Shown here in pieces: positions 42,696 to 51,714 of a stretch of 64,000 bases of DNA (its first letter is position 1; each line of letters starts with the position of its first letter). Origin of the DNA: Actinomadura syzygii. Its GTDB lineage: Bacteria; Actinomycetota; Actinomycetes; Streptosporangiales; Streptosporangiaceae. Position numbers and translations under genes: made by a program. The DNA is taken from the NCBI RefSeq assembly GCF_008085905.1, contig NZ_VSFF01000004.1, forward strand, positions 62,001 through 126,000. Reading direction: 5' to 3'. The notes below the pieces were generated by a model. That model was not told the origin of the DNA. It worked only from the letters and a program-made list of their open reading frames with translations, and searched no databases.

Positions 42696-43873
42696 CCGCG
42701 GGCCTCCCTCGGCAGCCCGAGGACGCGCTCGGCGATGATGTCGCGCTGGATCTCGTTCGACCCGGCGTAGATCGTGTCGGAGCGGGAGAACAGGAACAGC
42801 CGCTGCCAGTCGTTCAGGTCGTAGGGCTCGCCGTCCATGACGAGCCCGGCGACGCCGAGGACGTCCATGGCCAGCTCCCCCAGCTCACGGTGCCAGGTTC
42901 CCCAGACGAGCTTGGAGATCGACGACTCCGGGCCCGGCGCGCCCGCGGCGACGCCCGCCATCGTCCGGACCGCGTTCAGCCGCATGATCTCCAGGCCCAT
43001 GTAGGACCTGGTCAGCCGGTCGCGCAGCAGCGGGTCGCCGATCGCCCCGGTGCGCCTGGCGAGTTCCGCGACGCCCTCGAACTCGCGCCGGAACCCGACC
43101 TGCTGGCCGAGCGTCGCGACGCCCCGCTCGAACCCGAGCGTCGCCATCGCGATCTTCCAGCCGTCGCCGGGCGCGCCGACGATGTCGGCCTCGTCCGTGC
43201 GAGCCCCGTCGAAGAACACCTCGTTGAACTCGGACGTGCCGGTGAGCTGGACGATCGGCCGGATGTCCACGCCGTCCTGGCGCATCGGGACGAGCAGATA
43301 CGACAACCCGTGGTGCCGGGACGAGCCCGGCTCGGTGCGGCAGACGACGAAGCACCAGTCGGACTCGACGGCGAGGGACGTCCACACCTTCTGGCCGTTG
43401 ATCACCCACTCGCCGCCGTCCAACTCGGCGCGGGTCTGCACGTTGGCGAGGTCGGACCCGGCGTCCGGCTCGGAGTAGCCCTGGCACCACAGCTCCCGCA
43501 CCGCCACGATGGGCGGCAGGAACCGGGCGCGCTGCGCGTCGGTGCCGAAGGCGATGATCGTCGGGCCGAGGAGGTTCTCCCCTATGTGGTTGACCCGGGC
43601 GGGCCCGTCCGCGAGCGCGTACTCCTCGTTGAAGATCACCTGCTGCTCGACGGTGGCGCCGCGTCCGCCGTACTCCTCGGGCCAGCCGACGCACGTCCAG
43701 CCGGCGGCGGCCATGTGCCGCTCCCAGCCGAGCCGCTCCTCGAACGCCTCGTGCTCGCGGCCGGGGCCGCCGAGGCCGCGGGCGTGCGCGAACCGGCCCG
43801 CCAGCTCGGTCCGCAGCCAGTCGCGGACCTCGGCGCGGAAGGCCCGGTCCGCCGGGGACTCATGCTCCGTCAC
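42692..43873 (-). CDS. fadE30: Acyl-CoA dehydrogenase, FadE30-like
   Basis: A 393-residue acyl-CoA dehydrogenase. Motifs are WPEEYGGRGATVEQQVIFNEEYA, ELWCQGYSEPDAGSDLANVQTRAE (substrate and FAD binding), INGQKVWTSLA, EFNEVFFDGARTDEADIVG and the C-terminus FLFSRSDTIYAGSNEIQRDIIAERVLGLP. In mycobacteria FadE30 dehydrogenates the propionyl side chain of HIP-CoA. It is the first gene of the operon running to fadA6, and the KstR2-like operator lies 12 bp before its start. Confidence 0.88.
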   Translation of the reverse strand: MTEHESPADRAFRAEVRDWLRTELAGRFAHARGLGGPGREHEAFEERLGWERHMAAAGWTCVGWPEEYGGRGATVEQQVIFNEEYALADGPARVNHIGENLLGPTIIAFGTDAQRARFLPPIVAVRELWCQGYSEPDAGSDLANVQTRAELDGGEWVINGQKVWTSLAVESDWCFVVCRTEPGSSRHHGLSYLLVPMRQDGVDIRPIVQLTGTSEFNEVFFDGARTDEADIVGAPGDGWKIAMATLGFERGVATLGQQVGFRREFEGVAELARRTGAIGDPLLRDRLTRSYMGLEIMRLNAVRTMAGVAAGAPGPESSISKLVWGTWHRELGELAMDVLGVAGLVMDGEPYDLNDWQRLFLFSRSDTIYAGSNEIQRDIIAERVLGLPREARG

Positions 43874-43884
43874 GCGAGCACTCT

Positions 43885-43898
43885 ACCAAACACTTGTT
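43885..43898. promoter_or_regulatory. KstR2-like operator, fadE30 operon promoter
   Basis: On the minus strand this reads AACAAGTGTTTGGT. It matches the published KstR2 motif AnCAAGnnCTTGnT except for one base, and it is nearly identical, with flanks, to the site at 28812-28825. It lies just before fadE30 and overlaps the 3' end of the glycosyltransferase gene (stop at 43897). Confidence 0.78.
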
Positions 43899-45123
43899 AG
43901 AAAGAATCACTCCGGGCCGCGGGTTCCGTCACCGGGACGGAGCGCGCCGCGCGCTCCGGCGCGCCGGACGGCCGGTCGCGGTGCAGGAGGTCGAACAGCC
44001 GGTCCCAGCGGGCGAGCACCGCGTCCGGATGGAACCGCAGCACCGACGCGCGGGCCTCGGCACCGAGCGCGCGGCGCAGCTCGGGGTCCTCCATCAGCCG
44101 CTCCAGCTCCTTCGCGAACAGGGCCGTGTCGCCCGGCGGGACGAGCACGCCGCCCCGGCCGTCCTCGATCAGCGTGCGGACGCCCGGCGCGCAGTCGAAC
44201 GCCACCGTCGGCAGACCGTACGCCATCGCCTCCAGGACCGACATGGGGAACCCCTCCGCGCGGGACGGCAGCGCGAACACCGACGCCTCGACCAGCGCCT
44301 CCTCCACGTCGGCGATCACGCCCCTGAACTCCACGGAGCCGAGCGAGGCCGCCTGCTCCCGGAGGCGCTCCTCGTCCGGACCGGCGCCGTAGACGTGCAG
44401 CCGCCAGCCGGGATGCCGCGCCGCGACCCGCTCCCACGCCTCCAGCAGCAGGTCGACGCCCTTCTCGTAGGAGAGGCGCCCGACGCAGGCGACGACCGGG
44501 AGGTCGAGCGTCGGATGGACGTCCGGCGTCACGTGCACCGGGTTCGGGACGTAGTCGGCGTTGGTCATGCCCGCCCTGGCCCAGGCGTCGGCGTCCTCGG
44601 CGGTGAGCACGAGCATCCGGTCGGCGTCCGCGTAGTGCTCCTTGACCCGCTTGTAGCGCGACGACGCGCGCGTCGCCTCGAACGACTCGTGGCTCATCGC
44701 GACGACCCGCAGCCCGGAGGTGTCCGCCCGCCGGACCCATTCCATCGCCCACACCTGCGCGGCGATCACGACCGCGCCGGGACGGGCCCCGGCGAACAGC
44801 TCCGACAGCCGGGCCGCGCCGCGCCGCTGGGCGGCCGCCCGCCACGCGCCGCGGGTGCGGGCCGCGACGTTCAGCCGCTGCGCCGCCGTCGCGGGACGCC
44901 AGGCCAGCACGGGCGGGCGCCACACCCGGTGCAGCACCTCGACGGCGTACGAGCCGTCCCGGTCGTGGTGGTGCGGGAGATCGCCGCGGGTGATCCCGAC
45001 GAGCGTGACGCGGTCGCCGCGCTCGGCGAGCCGCCGCGCCATGTGGTGCGCCCAGCGCTGCAGCCCGCCCATGTCGTCGGCGTTGTTGCAGACGATGAAG
45101 ACGTCACGCGGTGCGGCGGCCAT
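43897..45123 (-). CDS. GT4 family glycosyltransferase
   Basis: A 408-residue GT-B enzyme. The N-terminus VFIVCNNADDMGGLQRWAHHMARRLAERGDRVTLVGI holds the acceptor-side glycine motif. The donor-binding half has VACVGRLSYEKGVDLLLEAWERVA, LHVYGAGPDEERLREQAA, FRGVIADVEEALVEASVFALPSRAEGFPMSVLEAMAYGLPTVAFD (the EGFPMSxxEAM E-x7-E motif) and GGVLVPPGD. No signal or membrane segment is seen. It overlaps the GT2/TagF-like gene upstream by 20 bp, so both probably act in the same cell-wall polymer pathway. The sugar donor is unknown. Confidence 0.9.
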   Translation of the reverse strand: MAAAPRDVFIVCNNADDMGGLQRWAHHMARRLAERGDRVTLVGITRGDLPHHHDRDGSYAVEVLHRVWRPPVLAWRPATAAQRLNVAARTRGAWRAAAQRRGAARLSELFAGARPGAVVIAAQVWAMEWVRRADTSGLRVVAMSHESFEATRASSRYKRVKEHYADADRMLVLTAEDADAWARAGMTNADYVPNPVHVTPDVHPTLDLPVVACVGRLSYEKGVDLLLEAWERVAARHPGWRLHVYGAGPDEERLREQAASLGSVEFRGVIADVEEALVEASVFALPSRAEGFPMSVLEAMAYGLPTVAFDCAPGVRTLIEDGRGGVLVPPGDTALFAKELERLMEDPELRRALGAEARASVLRFHPDAVLARWDRLFDLLHRDRPSGAPERAARSVPVTEPAARSDSF

Positions 45124-48010
45124 GGTGCTCCCTCCCCCGGACAGTCCGTGATGTGGGGAAATAGCGCTCCACGACGGCCCTGGCGGCCGATCCCCGGTCG
45201 TGCTCGCCGAACCGGGCCGCGAACGCGCGGCGGCGCGCGGCGTGGCCGGGCGCGGCGTCGTCCAGGGCCGCGAGCGCGGCGACCAGCTCGTCCTCGGTGC
45301 GGGTGACCGGGCCGGGGGCGTGCCGCTCCAGGTCGAAGTAGCCGGGCGCGAGGTCGCGGCCGTCCGGCAGGTGCAGGACGATCGGCCGGTCCAGCAGCGC
45401 GAAGTCGAACATGATCGACGAGTGGTCGGTGACCAGCGCGTCGGCGAGGAGCAGCAGCGGGGTCACGTCGGGGACGCGGCCGACGTCCCGCATCACCGCG
45501 CGGGCGCCCGGCGGGACGTTCGCCCGGCACAGGTAGTGCGGCCGGACGAGCAGCACGGCCTCCTCCCCCAGCTCCCGCGCGAACACGTCCGGGTCGACGG
45601 GCGGGTCCAGCAGCCTGACCGGGCGCCCGCGCGGGCCGGTCGCGAACGTCGGCGCGTACAGGACGGCGCGGCGGCCGTCGTCCAGGCCGAGCGCGCGGCG
45701 CAGCGCGGCGACCTCGGCGGCCAGCTCCGGGTCGCCGTCCAGCCCGTTGACCAGCGGGTCGTTGCGCGGATACCCGGTCGCGAGCAGCTCCGAGCGGACG
45801 CCGAGCCCCGCGCACAGCGTCTCCACGTCGTGCCCGGACCGGACGAGGAAGCAGTCGAACCGCTCCACCATCCGCCGCAGCTTGGCCCGGTCGGCGGCCG
45901 GGCCGTGCTTGAGCCGCGGCTGGTCGAGCCCCATCAGCTTGAACGCCGAGCCGTGCCAGGTCTGGATGTAGGTGGTCTCGGGGCGTTTGCGCAGGCCGTC
46001 CGGGAAGCCCTGGTTGTCGACCCAGTAGCGGGCGCGGGCGAGCGCCAGGTAGTAGGCCCACGTGCCGCGCCGCACCAACCGGGCGTCGCCGGGGAAGCCC
46101 TCCCGGGACGAGGCGTAGGACCAGACCGCGTCCACGTGCCTGCCCGACCTGCGCAGTTCCCGGTAGATGTACTTCGGGTTGTCCGAGAACTGGCGTCCCA
46201 TGTGGCTCTCGAAGACGGCCACCGCGGGTTTGACGGGGAGCCTGCTCAGCACCCGGTTGAACACGGCGGTCTTGGTCTTCTTGGACGTCAGCGCCGCGCG
46301 GACGCCCTTCTTCGCGCGCCGCGCCCGCCGTCCGGTGTGCCGCCAGGCCAGCCGCCCGGCCCGGGAGCGGACGGCCCGGCGCGCGGCCGTCCCCGCCCGC
46401 CGCGCCCACGGGCTCCCCGCCTCCAGGGCGAACGCCAGATGCCCGCCCTCGGTGACGTACGAGCGGAGCCGGTCGGCGGCGAACCGCGTGAGCCGGGGAC
46501 GGACGGGCAGCGCCGCCGCCCCGTCCAGCGGCGGCGCGCCGGGGCCCGGGCCGGGCCGGGTGACGATCTCCTCGCCGTCCACGCGGAGGCGGAGCCGGAC
46601 GTCCCACACCGGGTCGACGAACCCGACCGGCCTGATGCGCCGCCGCGGGTCGAACTCGGCCCGCCAGCCGATCCGGTCGCCCTCGTACCGGACGGCCGCC
46701 GGCACCCGCCCGCGCGGGGCGCGGCCCCGCCGGTCGCGGAACTCCAGCGTGCCGGAGAGGGCGGCGTCCGGGCCGATCCGGTTCAGCGGGTTCAGCATGT
46801 GCCCGGCCATGCGGACGCGCCCGTCCCGGACCTCCAGCCGCGTGACCGTGTTCGCCGGACGCAGCTCCTTCAGGGGCCGGACGTGGAAGCCGAACCCGGT
46901 CACGTCCAGGACGCGGTGCCCCAGGCTCCCGCTCGGACCGCTCGCGCCCCAGAAGACCCGTCCGTCCCTTTCGACCAGCCGCGCCCGCAGCTCGGCGCGC
47001 CCGGCCGGGTCGTACTCGGCGGCGGCGAGCGCGCCCGCGTGGTCGCCCTCGCGGATCAGGTAGGCGGCGATCGCCGACAGCGGGTTCGCCTCCTCGAACA
47101 CGTGCGGGTCGAGGCCGGCCAGGTACCCGGCCGCCAGATCGAGGAAGCGGGCCCGGTAGGACTCCTCGCGGTCGCGCAGTTCGCGCAGGTAGAGCATCAG
47201 ATCGTGGTTCACGAACTTGACGTCCTTGGCCTGTCCGAGCGCGTGCGCGCCGCGCGCCTCGAACAGCCGGTCGATGCGGCGGTGGATCTCCAGCCGGTCG
47301 GCGAAGTTCGCGAGTTCGGCGCGCCGGTTGGAGATTGACGGGTCGAGCGTCCGCTCCCGGACGAGCCAGTTGTAGACGCGGTGCGGGATCAGCGCCGTCC
47401 GTCCTGACGCGAGGTACGCCTCGGCTGTGAAGAGCAAGTCTTCGTAGTGCAGCTGCTCCACGAAACGGAGGTCGTGCTCCTCCAGGAATCCCCGCCTGTA
47501 AGCCTTGTTGGTCGAGAGCGTGTCGTAGAGGAGGTCGGGGTTGTCGTCCAGGGCCTCGTACACGGCCCTGTTCCGGTAGAGCCACGGATACCAGGCGCGG
47601 ACCCGTCCCTTCACGCCCACGGGCACGTCCAGGAAGATCCGGTCGCACAGCCCGGACACGATGTCGGCACCGGTGTCCTCGGCGGCGGCGAGGAGATTCA
47701 GGCAGGCGTGCCGGTCCAGCAGGTCGTCGCTGTCGAGGAACATCACGTACCGGCCGGTCGACGCCTCGATGCCGGTGTTGCGCGGACGCCCGCAGCCGCC
47801 CGAGTTCTCCGGCAGGTGGACGGCCCTGATCCGGCCGGGATGCGCGGCGGCCAGCCGGTCGGCGATCTCGGCCGTTCCGTCGGTGCTGGCGTCGTCGACG
47901 ACGACCGTCTCGACGCCGCCGAGCGACTGCGCGAGCGCGGAGCCGACCGCGCGGGGCAGCCGCCGCGCGTCGTTGTAGGCGATCACCACGACGCTGACAT
48001 CGGGGCGCAC
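45104..48010 (-). CDS. Bifunctional GT2 glycosyltransferase / CDP-glycerol glycerophosphotransferase
   Basis: A 968-residue two-domain enzyme of teichoic-acid synthesis. The N-terminal GT2 domain has VSVVVIAYNDARRLPRAVGSAL, VETVVVDDASTDGTAEIAD and GRYVMFLDSDDLLDR (DxD). A linker with Ig-like strands follows. The C-terminal ~380 residues match TagB/TagF: NPKYIYRELRRSG, TTYIQTWHGSAFKLMGLD, TGYPRNDPLVNG, RAVLYAPTFATG, LLVRPHY, VTPLLLLADALVTDHSSIMFDFALLDRPIVLHLPD. The GTG at 48010 was chosen because AAGGAGAGG precedes it and the protein then starts at VRPDVSVVV; ATG 48115 would add 35 residues. Peripheral membrane location is expected, as for TagF. Confidence 0.88.
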   Translation of the reverse strand: MRPDVSVVVIAYNDARRLPRAVGSALAQSLGGVETVVVDDASTDGTAEIADRLAAAHPGRIRAVHLPENSGGCGRPRNTGIEASTGRYVMFLDSDDLLDRHACLNLLAAAEDTGADIVSGLCDRIFLDVPVGVKGRVRAWYPWLYRNRAVYEALDDNPDLLYDTLSTNKAYRRGFLEEHDLRFVEQLHYEDLLFTAEAYLASGRTALIPHRVYNWLVRERTLDPSISNRRAELANFADRLEIHRRIDRLFEARGAHALGQAKDVKFVNHDLMLYLRELRDREESYRARFLDLAAGYLAGLDPHVFEEANPLSAIAAYLIREGDHAGALAAAEYDPAGRAELRARLVERDGRVFWGASGPSGSLGHRVLDVTGFGFHVRPLKELRPANTVTRLEVRDGRVRMAGHMLNPLNRIGPDAALSGTLEFRDRRGRAPRGRVPAAVRYEGDRIGWRAEFDPRRRIRPVGFVDPVWDVRLRLRVDGEEIVTRPGPGPGAPPLDGAAALPVRPRLTRFAADRLRSYVTEGGHLAFALEAGSPWARRAGTAARRAVRSRAGRLAWRHTGRRARRAKKGVRAALTSKKTKTAVFNRVLSRLPVKPAVAVFESHMGRQFSDNPKYIYRELRRSGRHVDAVWSYASSREGFPGDARLVRRGTWAYYLALARARYWVDNQGFPDGLRKRPETTYIQTWHGSAFKLMGLDQPRLKHGPAADRAKLRRMVERFDCFLVRSGHDVETLCAGLGVRSELLATGYPRNDPLVNGLDGDPELAAEVAALRRALGLDDGRRAVLYAPTFATGPRGRPVRLLDPPVDPDVFARELGEEAVLLVRPHYLCRANVPPGARAVMRDVGRVPDVTPLLLLADALVTDHSSIMFDFALLDRPIVLHLPDGRDLAPGYFDLERHAPGPVTRTEDELVAALAALDDAAPGHAARRRAFAARFGEHDRGSAARAVVERYFPTSRTVRGREHHGRRTA

Positions 48011-48160
48011 GGCGACCTCTCCTTCCCACGCTCCGGCGGGACGCGGTGTCGCATTCCTTTCCAGAAACGCCGCAGTGAGGTCCAAGGGCGGGCAAAGGCT
48101 GTCAACGCTTGGCATTACCCGACTTCACCGGAGGCACTGGTCACTTCCCCCGGAACGCCA

Positions 48161-48192
48161 GAAGGCGCCCGGCCGGGGAGCCGGGCGCCTTC
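48161..48192. terminator. Strong hairpin downstream of the CHAP gene
   Basis: A perfect 13-bp inverted repeat (GAAGGCGCCCGGC / GCCGGGCGCCTTC) with a 6-nt loop, 32 bp after the CHAP gene stop on the minus strand. It probably ends that transcript before the glycosyltransferase operon. Confidence 0.75.
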
Positions 48193-48223
48193 CTCCTGAG
48201 TGGATCAGGGCTTCCTGAGCGGA

Positions 48224-49009
48224 TCAGGACGCGTAGTCCGGGTAGCCGTAGCCGACCACCTGGGACTTGTCGCGGACCTTCTTCTTCACCGCGTTGTCGG
48301 TGTTGCCCTCGACAGTGGTGATCTTGCCGTTGCCGTTGTCCTTGACGACGATGCCGACGTGGTCGATCCCGCCGATGCCGCCGCTGGAGCCGTTCTTCCA
48401 GTCGAAGAACACCACCGCGCCGGGCTTGGGCTTGTGGCCCCACCGGTCGGTCTTCTTGAACCACGTGGCGTGCTGGACGGTGTAGGCGTCCCACCCCATG
48501 TTCTTGACGCCGGTCTGGGCGCCGAGCCACGAGACGAACATGTTGCACCACTGGGCGCCCTTGTAGTCGTTGACGGAGAAGCCCCCGTCACGCTCGGCGG
48601 TCGCGGCGGCCTGCGGGGTCGACACGTACCAGTTGTGGTACTTGGTCATGCCGCCCTTGCCCTCGCGGGTGCCGATCTGCTTCTCGGCCAGCTTGATGAC
48701 CTCGGAGGGCTTGACGGCGCGGGGCGCCACCTTGAAGCCCTCGGCGCGGGCGTCGGCCGCGGAGACGTTGCCCGTCCCGCCGTCGGCCCTCTCGGCGGCC
48801 TTCGCGGCCGCCGGGGACTCGGCGGACTTGCCCTGCTGGACGACGGCAGCGGCCTGCGGGGCGTCGTCGGCGACGGCCCTCTCGCCGGCGAGGGGGTTGA
48901 ACACCGCGAGGCCGATGGCCCCGGCGAGGACCGCGCTGGCGGCGACGCCGACGGCCTTGTCCTCGGGCGTGAACCTGCTCAGGGAAAGACGATCGAAACG
49001 ACCGGTCAT
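48224..49009 (-). CDS. CHAP-domain cell-wall hydrolase
   Basis: A 261-residue exported or membrane-anchored protein. A hydrophobic segment at residues ~20-40 (AVGVAASAVLAGAIGLAVFNPLAG) is followed by an Ala-rich linker. The C-terminal ~150 residues form a CHAP amidase: AEKQIGTREGKGGMTKYHNWY, GAQWCNMFVSWLGAQTG (catalytic Cys), PKPGAVVFFDWKNGSSGGIGGIDHVGIVVKDNGNGKITTVEGNT (catalytic His, then Glu/Asn). It should cleave peptide or amide bonds in peptidoglycan. A c-di-AMP riboswitch lies in its leader, as is usual for actinobacterial wall hydrolases. Confidence 0.9.
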   Translation of the reverse strand: MTGRFDRLSLSRFTPEDKAVGVAASAVLAGAIGLAVFNPLAGERAVADDAPQAAAVVQQGKSAESPAAAKAAERADGGTGNVSAADARAEGFKVAPRAVKPSEVIKLAEKQIGTREGKGGMTKYHNWYVSTPQAAATAERDGGFSVNDYKGAQWCNMFVSWLGAQTGVKNMGWDAYTVQHATWFKKTDRWGHKPKPGAVVFFDWKNGSSGGIGGIDHVGIVVKDNGNGKITTVEGNTDNAVKKKVRDKSQVVGYGYPDYAS

Positions 49010-49029
49010 GCAGGAAATCTCCTTACTCC

Positions 49030-49170
49030 CATGACGCCTACCGGGTTAGCTGACGGATTCGGGCATGGAAGCAGCCCTACGGCGCGGCTCTCGGGTCGCG
49101 CCGATTCACCCCTGGAACCTGGGTCCCCGGCTCCGTTCCGGTCGTCTCGACCAGGACGGACTCGGCCTCG
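49030..49170 (-). ncRNA. ydaO/yuaA c-di-AMP riboswitch
   Basis: Read on the minus strand, the leader contains GGGGACCCAGGTTCC, GGGGTGAATCGG, GCCGCGCCGTAGGG and CCCGAATCCGTCAGC followed by TAACCCGGTAGGCG. These are the hallmark blocks of the actinobacterial ydaO c-di-AMP riboswitch. The 3' GGTAGGCG block ends about 25 bp before the CHAP gene start. The 5' boundary is approximate. It is expected to switch off expression of the hydrolase when c-di-AMP is high. Confidence 0.88.
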
Positions 49171-49632
49171 CACCGCGGAACGCGGTGCCGGATATTCGGA
49201 TTGATCTACTGACTGATCTTGATGGGATGCAGCGCCCCTCGTCGGGTGCGCGTTCGCGGGCGGGATCCGCTCCGCGATCCTCGGCCGCGCCTGGCGCGAC
49301 CGGCGGCAACGCATGGGGTGCGTTGCGTGATTCGGACTGAAGGTACCAACCTTCTCAAGGAAAGCAAACCAGGCACAAAACTCCGTGGTGCCTGCTCAAT
49401 GCATCCTCAAGGATCCATCAACAGCCCATGGGCCCAGGGTGTTCCCGATCTTTCCCGGATTGGCCGCCGGCCCCTTGCCCAGGGGGCTTACCGGTCCTCT
49501 CGCATTTGGTAAAGAGCGCTTGGGCGGCCCCCGCCCTGACAAGGTCATTTGACCTCAGGAGGGCCTCCACCCGCGTGCATGGTGAGACGCAAGTCACACG
49601 GGGTGATCATCGCAGGTCAAAGGTGTCGTCCG
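49171..49632. other. Non-coding stretch upstream of the riboswitch
   Basis: About 460 bp between the riboswitch and the end of the phosphatase gene. It is less GC-rich than its surroundings and has no convincing gene. It probably holds the promoter of the CHAP gene. A small inverted repeat GGCAC/GTGCC is visible near 49370-49392. Confidence 0.4.
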
Positions 49633-51531
49633 TCACTCCACGTGCAGGGCGAAGAGCGTGGTGTCGTCGGCGGCGCGGTCGTGCCCCATCCGGGCCAGCA
49701 CCTGGTCGAGCATCCGCTCCGGCTGCCGGGCGCAGTCCCGCAGGATGAGGGTGAGCCGGTCGATCCGCTCGTCCAGGTCGGCGTCGCGGCGCTCCACCAG
49801 CCCGTCGGTGTAGAGGAACAGCATGTCGCCGGGGAGGAGCCGCGTCGCGACCGTCATGTACTCCCATTCCGGCATCGCGCCGAGCAGCGGGTCCCGGACG
49901 GCCTCCAGCGGCACCGCCCGCTCGTCCCGGATCAGGATCGGCGGCGGGTGCCCGGCGCACGTCCACTCCAGGACGCGGCCGCGCGGCTCGAACTCGGCGA
50001 CGATCGCGGTGCCCGTCGCGGGCGGCTCCATGCTGCTGACCAGGTCGTTCAGCCAGCCGACGAGCCGTCCCACCGGCTCGCCCGTGCAGGACAGGCCGAG
50101 CAGGCCGTTGCGGGTGCGGGCCATCGACGCGGCCGCGGGCAGGCCGTGCCCGGCCGCGTCGCCGATCGCGAACAGGGCCCGGCCGTTCGGCAGCCGGCGC
50201 AGCGCGAACCAGTCCCCGCCGATCCGGGCGGTGGTCTCCGCGGCCATGCTGCGGATCGCGGTGCGCAGGCCGGGGAGCTGCTCGACCTCGTCCTCGTCCG
50301 GCATGATCGCGCGGCGCAGCGTCACCGCGACGCGCCGCTCCTGCGCCATCCGCTCCTGCTGCTTCAGCATCTGCCGGCGCGTCTCGGCGAGCGCCCGCTC
50401 CACGCCGCGCCGCCGCGTGATGTCCTGCGAGACGATGTTGATCGACACCGGCAGCCCGGACTCGCCGAGGACCGGCTCGGCGAACACCCACAGGTTCCGC
50501 GGCGTCCCGTCCTTGCCGATCACCCGGTGCTCGGCCTCCACCGGCTCCCGGCGCGAGAACATCGTCTGGACGGCCTCCTCCACCAGCGGGAGGTCGTCGT
50601 CCGCCACGACCTTCGGCAGGTCGTGCGGCATGGGCGGCACCTCGTCCGGGGAGAGGCCGTAGTTGGCGAGCATCTGCGGCGTCCAGTCCGCGTCGCCGGT
50701 CGCGAGGTCCCACTCGCCGAACCCGATCAGGGCGAGCCGCTCCACCCGCTCGAGGCGCCGCGCGATCCGGTCCTCGTGGAAGTGGTAGCGCCAGGTCACG
50801 CAGACGCCGGTCGGCACCGCGACGCACCGCACGCTCATCCGGGACGACCTGGACAGCCCCCGCTGCGCCGTCGAGTAGAGGATCGAGGGGCGCTCCAGGC
50901 TGGGACCGCCCTCCAGCACCTCGACGTACTGGTCGAAGAGCCCGCTCAGCACCGCGCCCGGATCCGTCTGGAGCAGCCGGAGCCCGGTCAGCTCCTCCCT
51001 GCCGCGCCCGAACATGTCCCGGGCGACGTCGTTGAGGTCGGCGTAGAGGAAGTCGGCGACGCGGCCGTCCGGCCCCCTGACCGGGACCAGGTGCGTCGCG
51101 GAGTCGAGCGCCCCGTCGAGCACCGCCCGCGCGGCCGGGTCGTCCGGCACCGCGGCGAGGATCTCCGCGTCGTCCCCGGTGTCCTCGGCCGTCACCCGGC
51201 GCAGCACGTCCTCGGCCTCGGACAGCACCACCTGGCGCTCCGCCGTCGCCTCCTCCGCGCGGGGCGCGTTCCGGCCCGCCGCGACGGCCCCCACCGCGCC
51301 CCCGCCCGCGTCCTTGACCAGCAGGGACGCCGCCTCGGCGAGGTCCATGTCGAGGTCGCGGGCGAGCCAGATCAGATGCTGCAACGCCTCCGCGGGCGGG
51401 ACGCCGAGCCGCCGCGCCAGCACGACCCGCGCCTCCGACAGGACCGCGCGGTCATGTGCGGCGTCCCGCAGGTCCTCCAGGTCCGCCACGTGCGCCCCCG
51501 GCTGCGCCGAGGCCCCCTCCGCATCCGCCAA
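49633..51531 (-). CDS. ANTAR-PAS-SpoIIE-type PP2C protein phosphatase
   Basis: A 632-residue regulator. Residues ~25-75 form an ANTAR-like three-helix RNA-binding domain (AVLSEARVVLARRLGVPPAEALQHLIWLARDLDMDLAEAASLLV). Two PAS-like regions follow (~125-235; ~265-375, with FGEWDLATGDADWTPQMLANYGLSP). The C-terminal PP2C phosphatase (~400-632) has GGDWFALRRLPNGRALFAIGDAAGHGLPAAASMARTRNGL and PGDMLFLYTDGLVERRDADLDERIDRL, with the Asp metal ligands. Such proteins dephosphorylate anti-anti-sigma factors. An N-terminal ANTAR domain on this scaffold is less common. The start is TTG 51531; GTG 51489 is an equally good alternative. Confidence 0.85.
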   Translation of the reverse strand: MADAEGASAQPGAHVADLEDLRDAAHDRAVLSEARVVLARRLGVPPAEALQHLIWLARDLDMDLAEAASLLVKDAGGGAVGAVAAGRNAPRAEEATAERQVVLSEAEDVLRRVTAEDTGDDAEILAAVPDDPAARAVLDGALDSATHLVPVRGPDGRVADFLYADLNDVARDMFGRGREELTGLRLLQTDPGAVLSGLFDQYVEVLEGGPSLERPSILYSTAQRGLSRSSRMSVRCVAVPTGVCVTWRYHFHEDRIARRLERVERLALIGFGEWDLATGDADWTPQMLANYGLSPDEVPPMPHDLPKVVADDDLPLVEEAVQTMFSRREPVEAEHRVIGKDGTPRNLWVFAEPVLGESGLPVSINIVSQDITRRRGVERALAETRRQMLKQQERMAQERRVAVTLRRAIMPDEDEVEQLPGLRTAIRSMAAETTARIGGDWFALRRLPNGRALFAIGDAAGHGLPAAASMARTRNGLLGLSCTGEPVGRLVGWLNDLVSSMEPPATGTAIVAEFEPRGRVLEWTCAGHPPPILIRDERAVPLEAVRDPLLGAMPEWEYMTVATRLLPGDMLFLYTDGLVERRDADLDERIDRLTLILRDCARQPERMLDQVLARMGHDRAADDTTLFALHVE

Positions 51532-51714
51532 CCTGTCCCCCGTTCCGGCAAGGCTGCCCTTGGGAGAAAAAAGCTACATACGCCACCCCCGGACTATTCG
51601 CCTCGAACCGCGCAAACAGTCCAGGTCTTTGCCCGACTTTTCCGTTGACGTCCGAACTCGACCGGTTCCGATGACCGTCCCCGGACGAAACCGTGGACCA
51701 CCACGTGACTCGCG

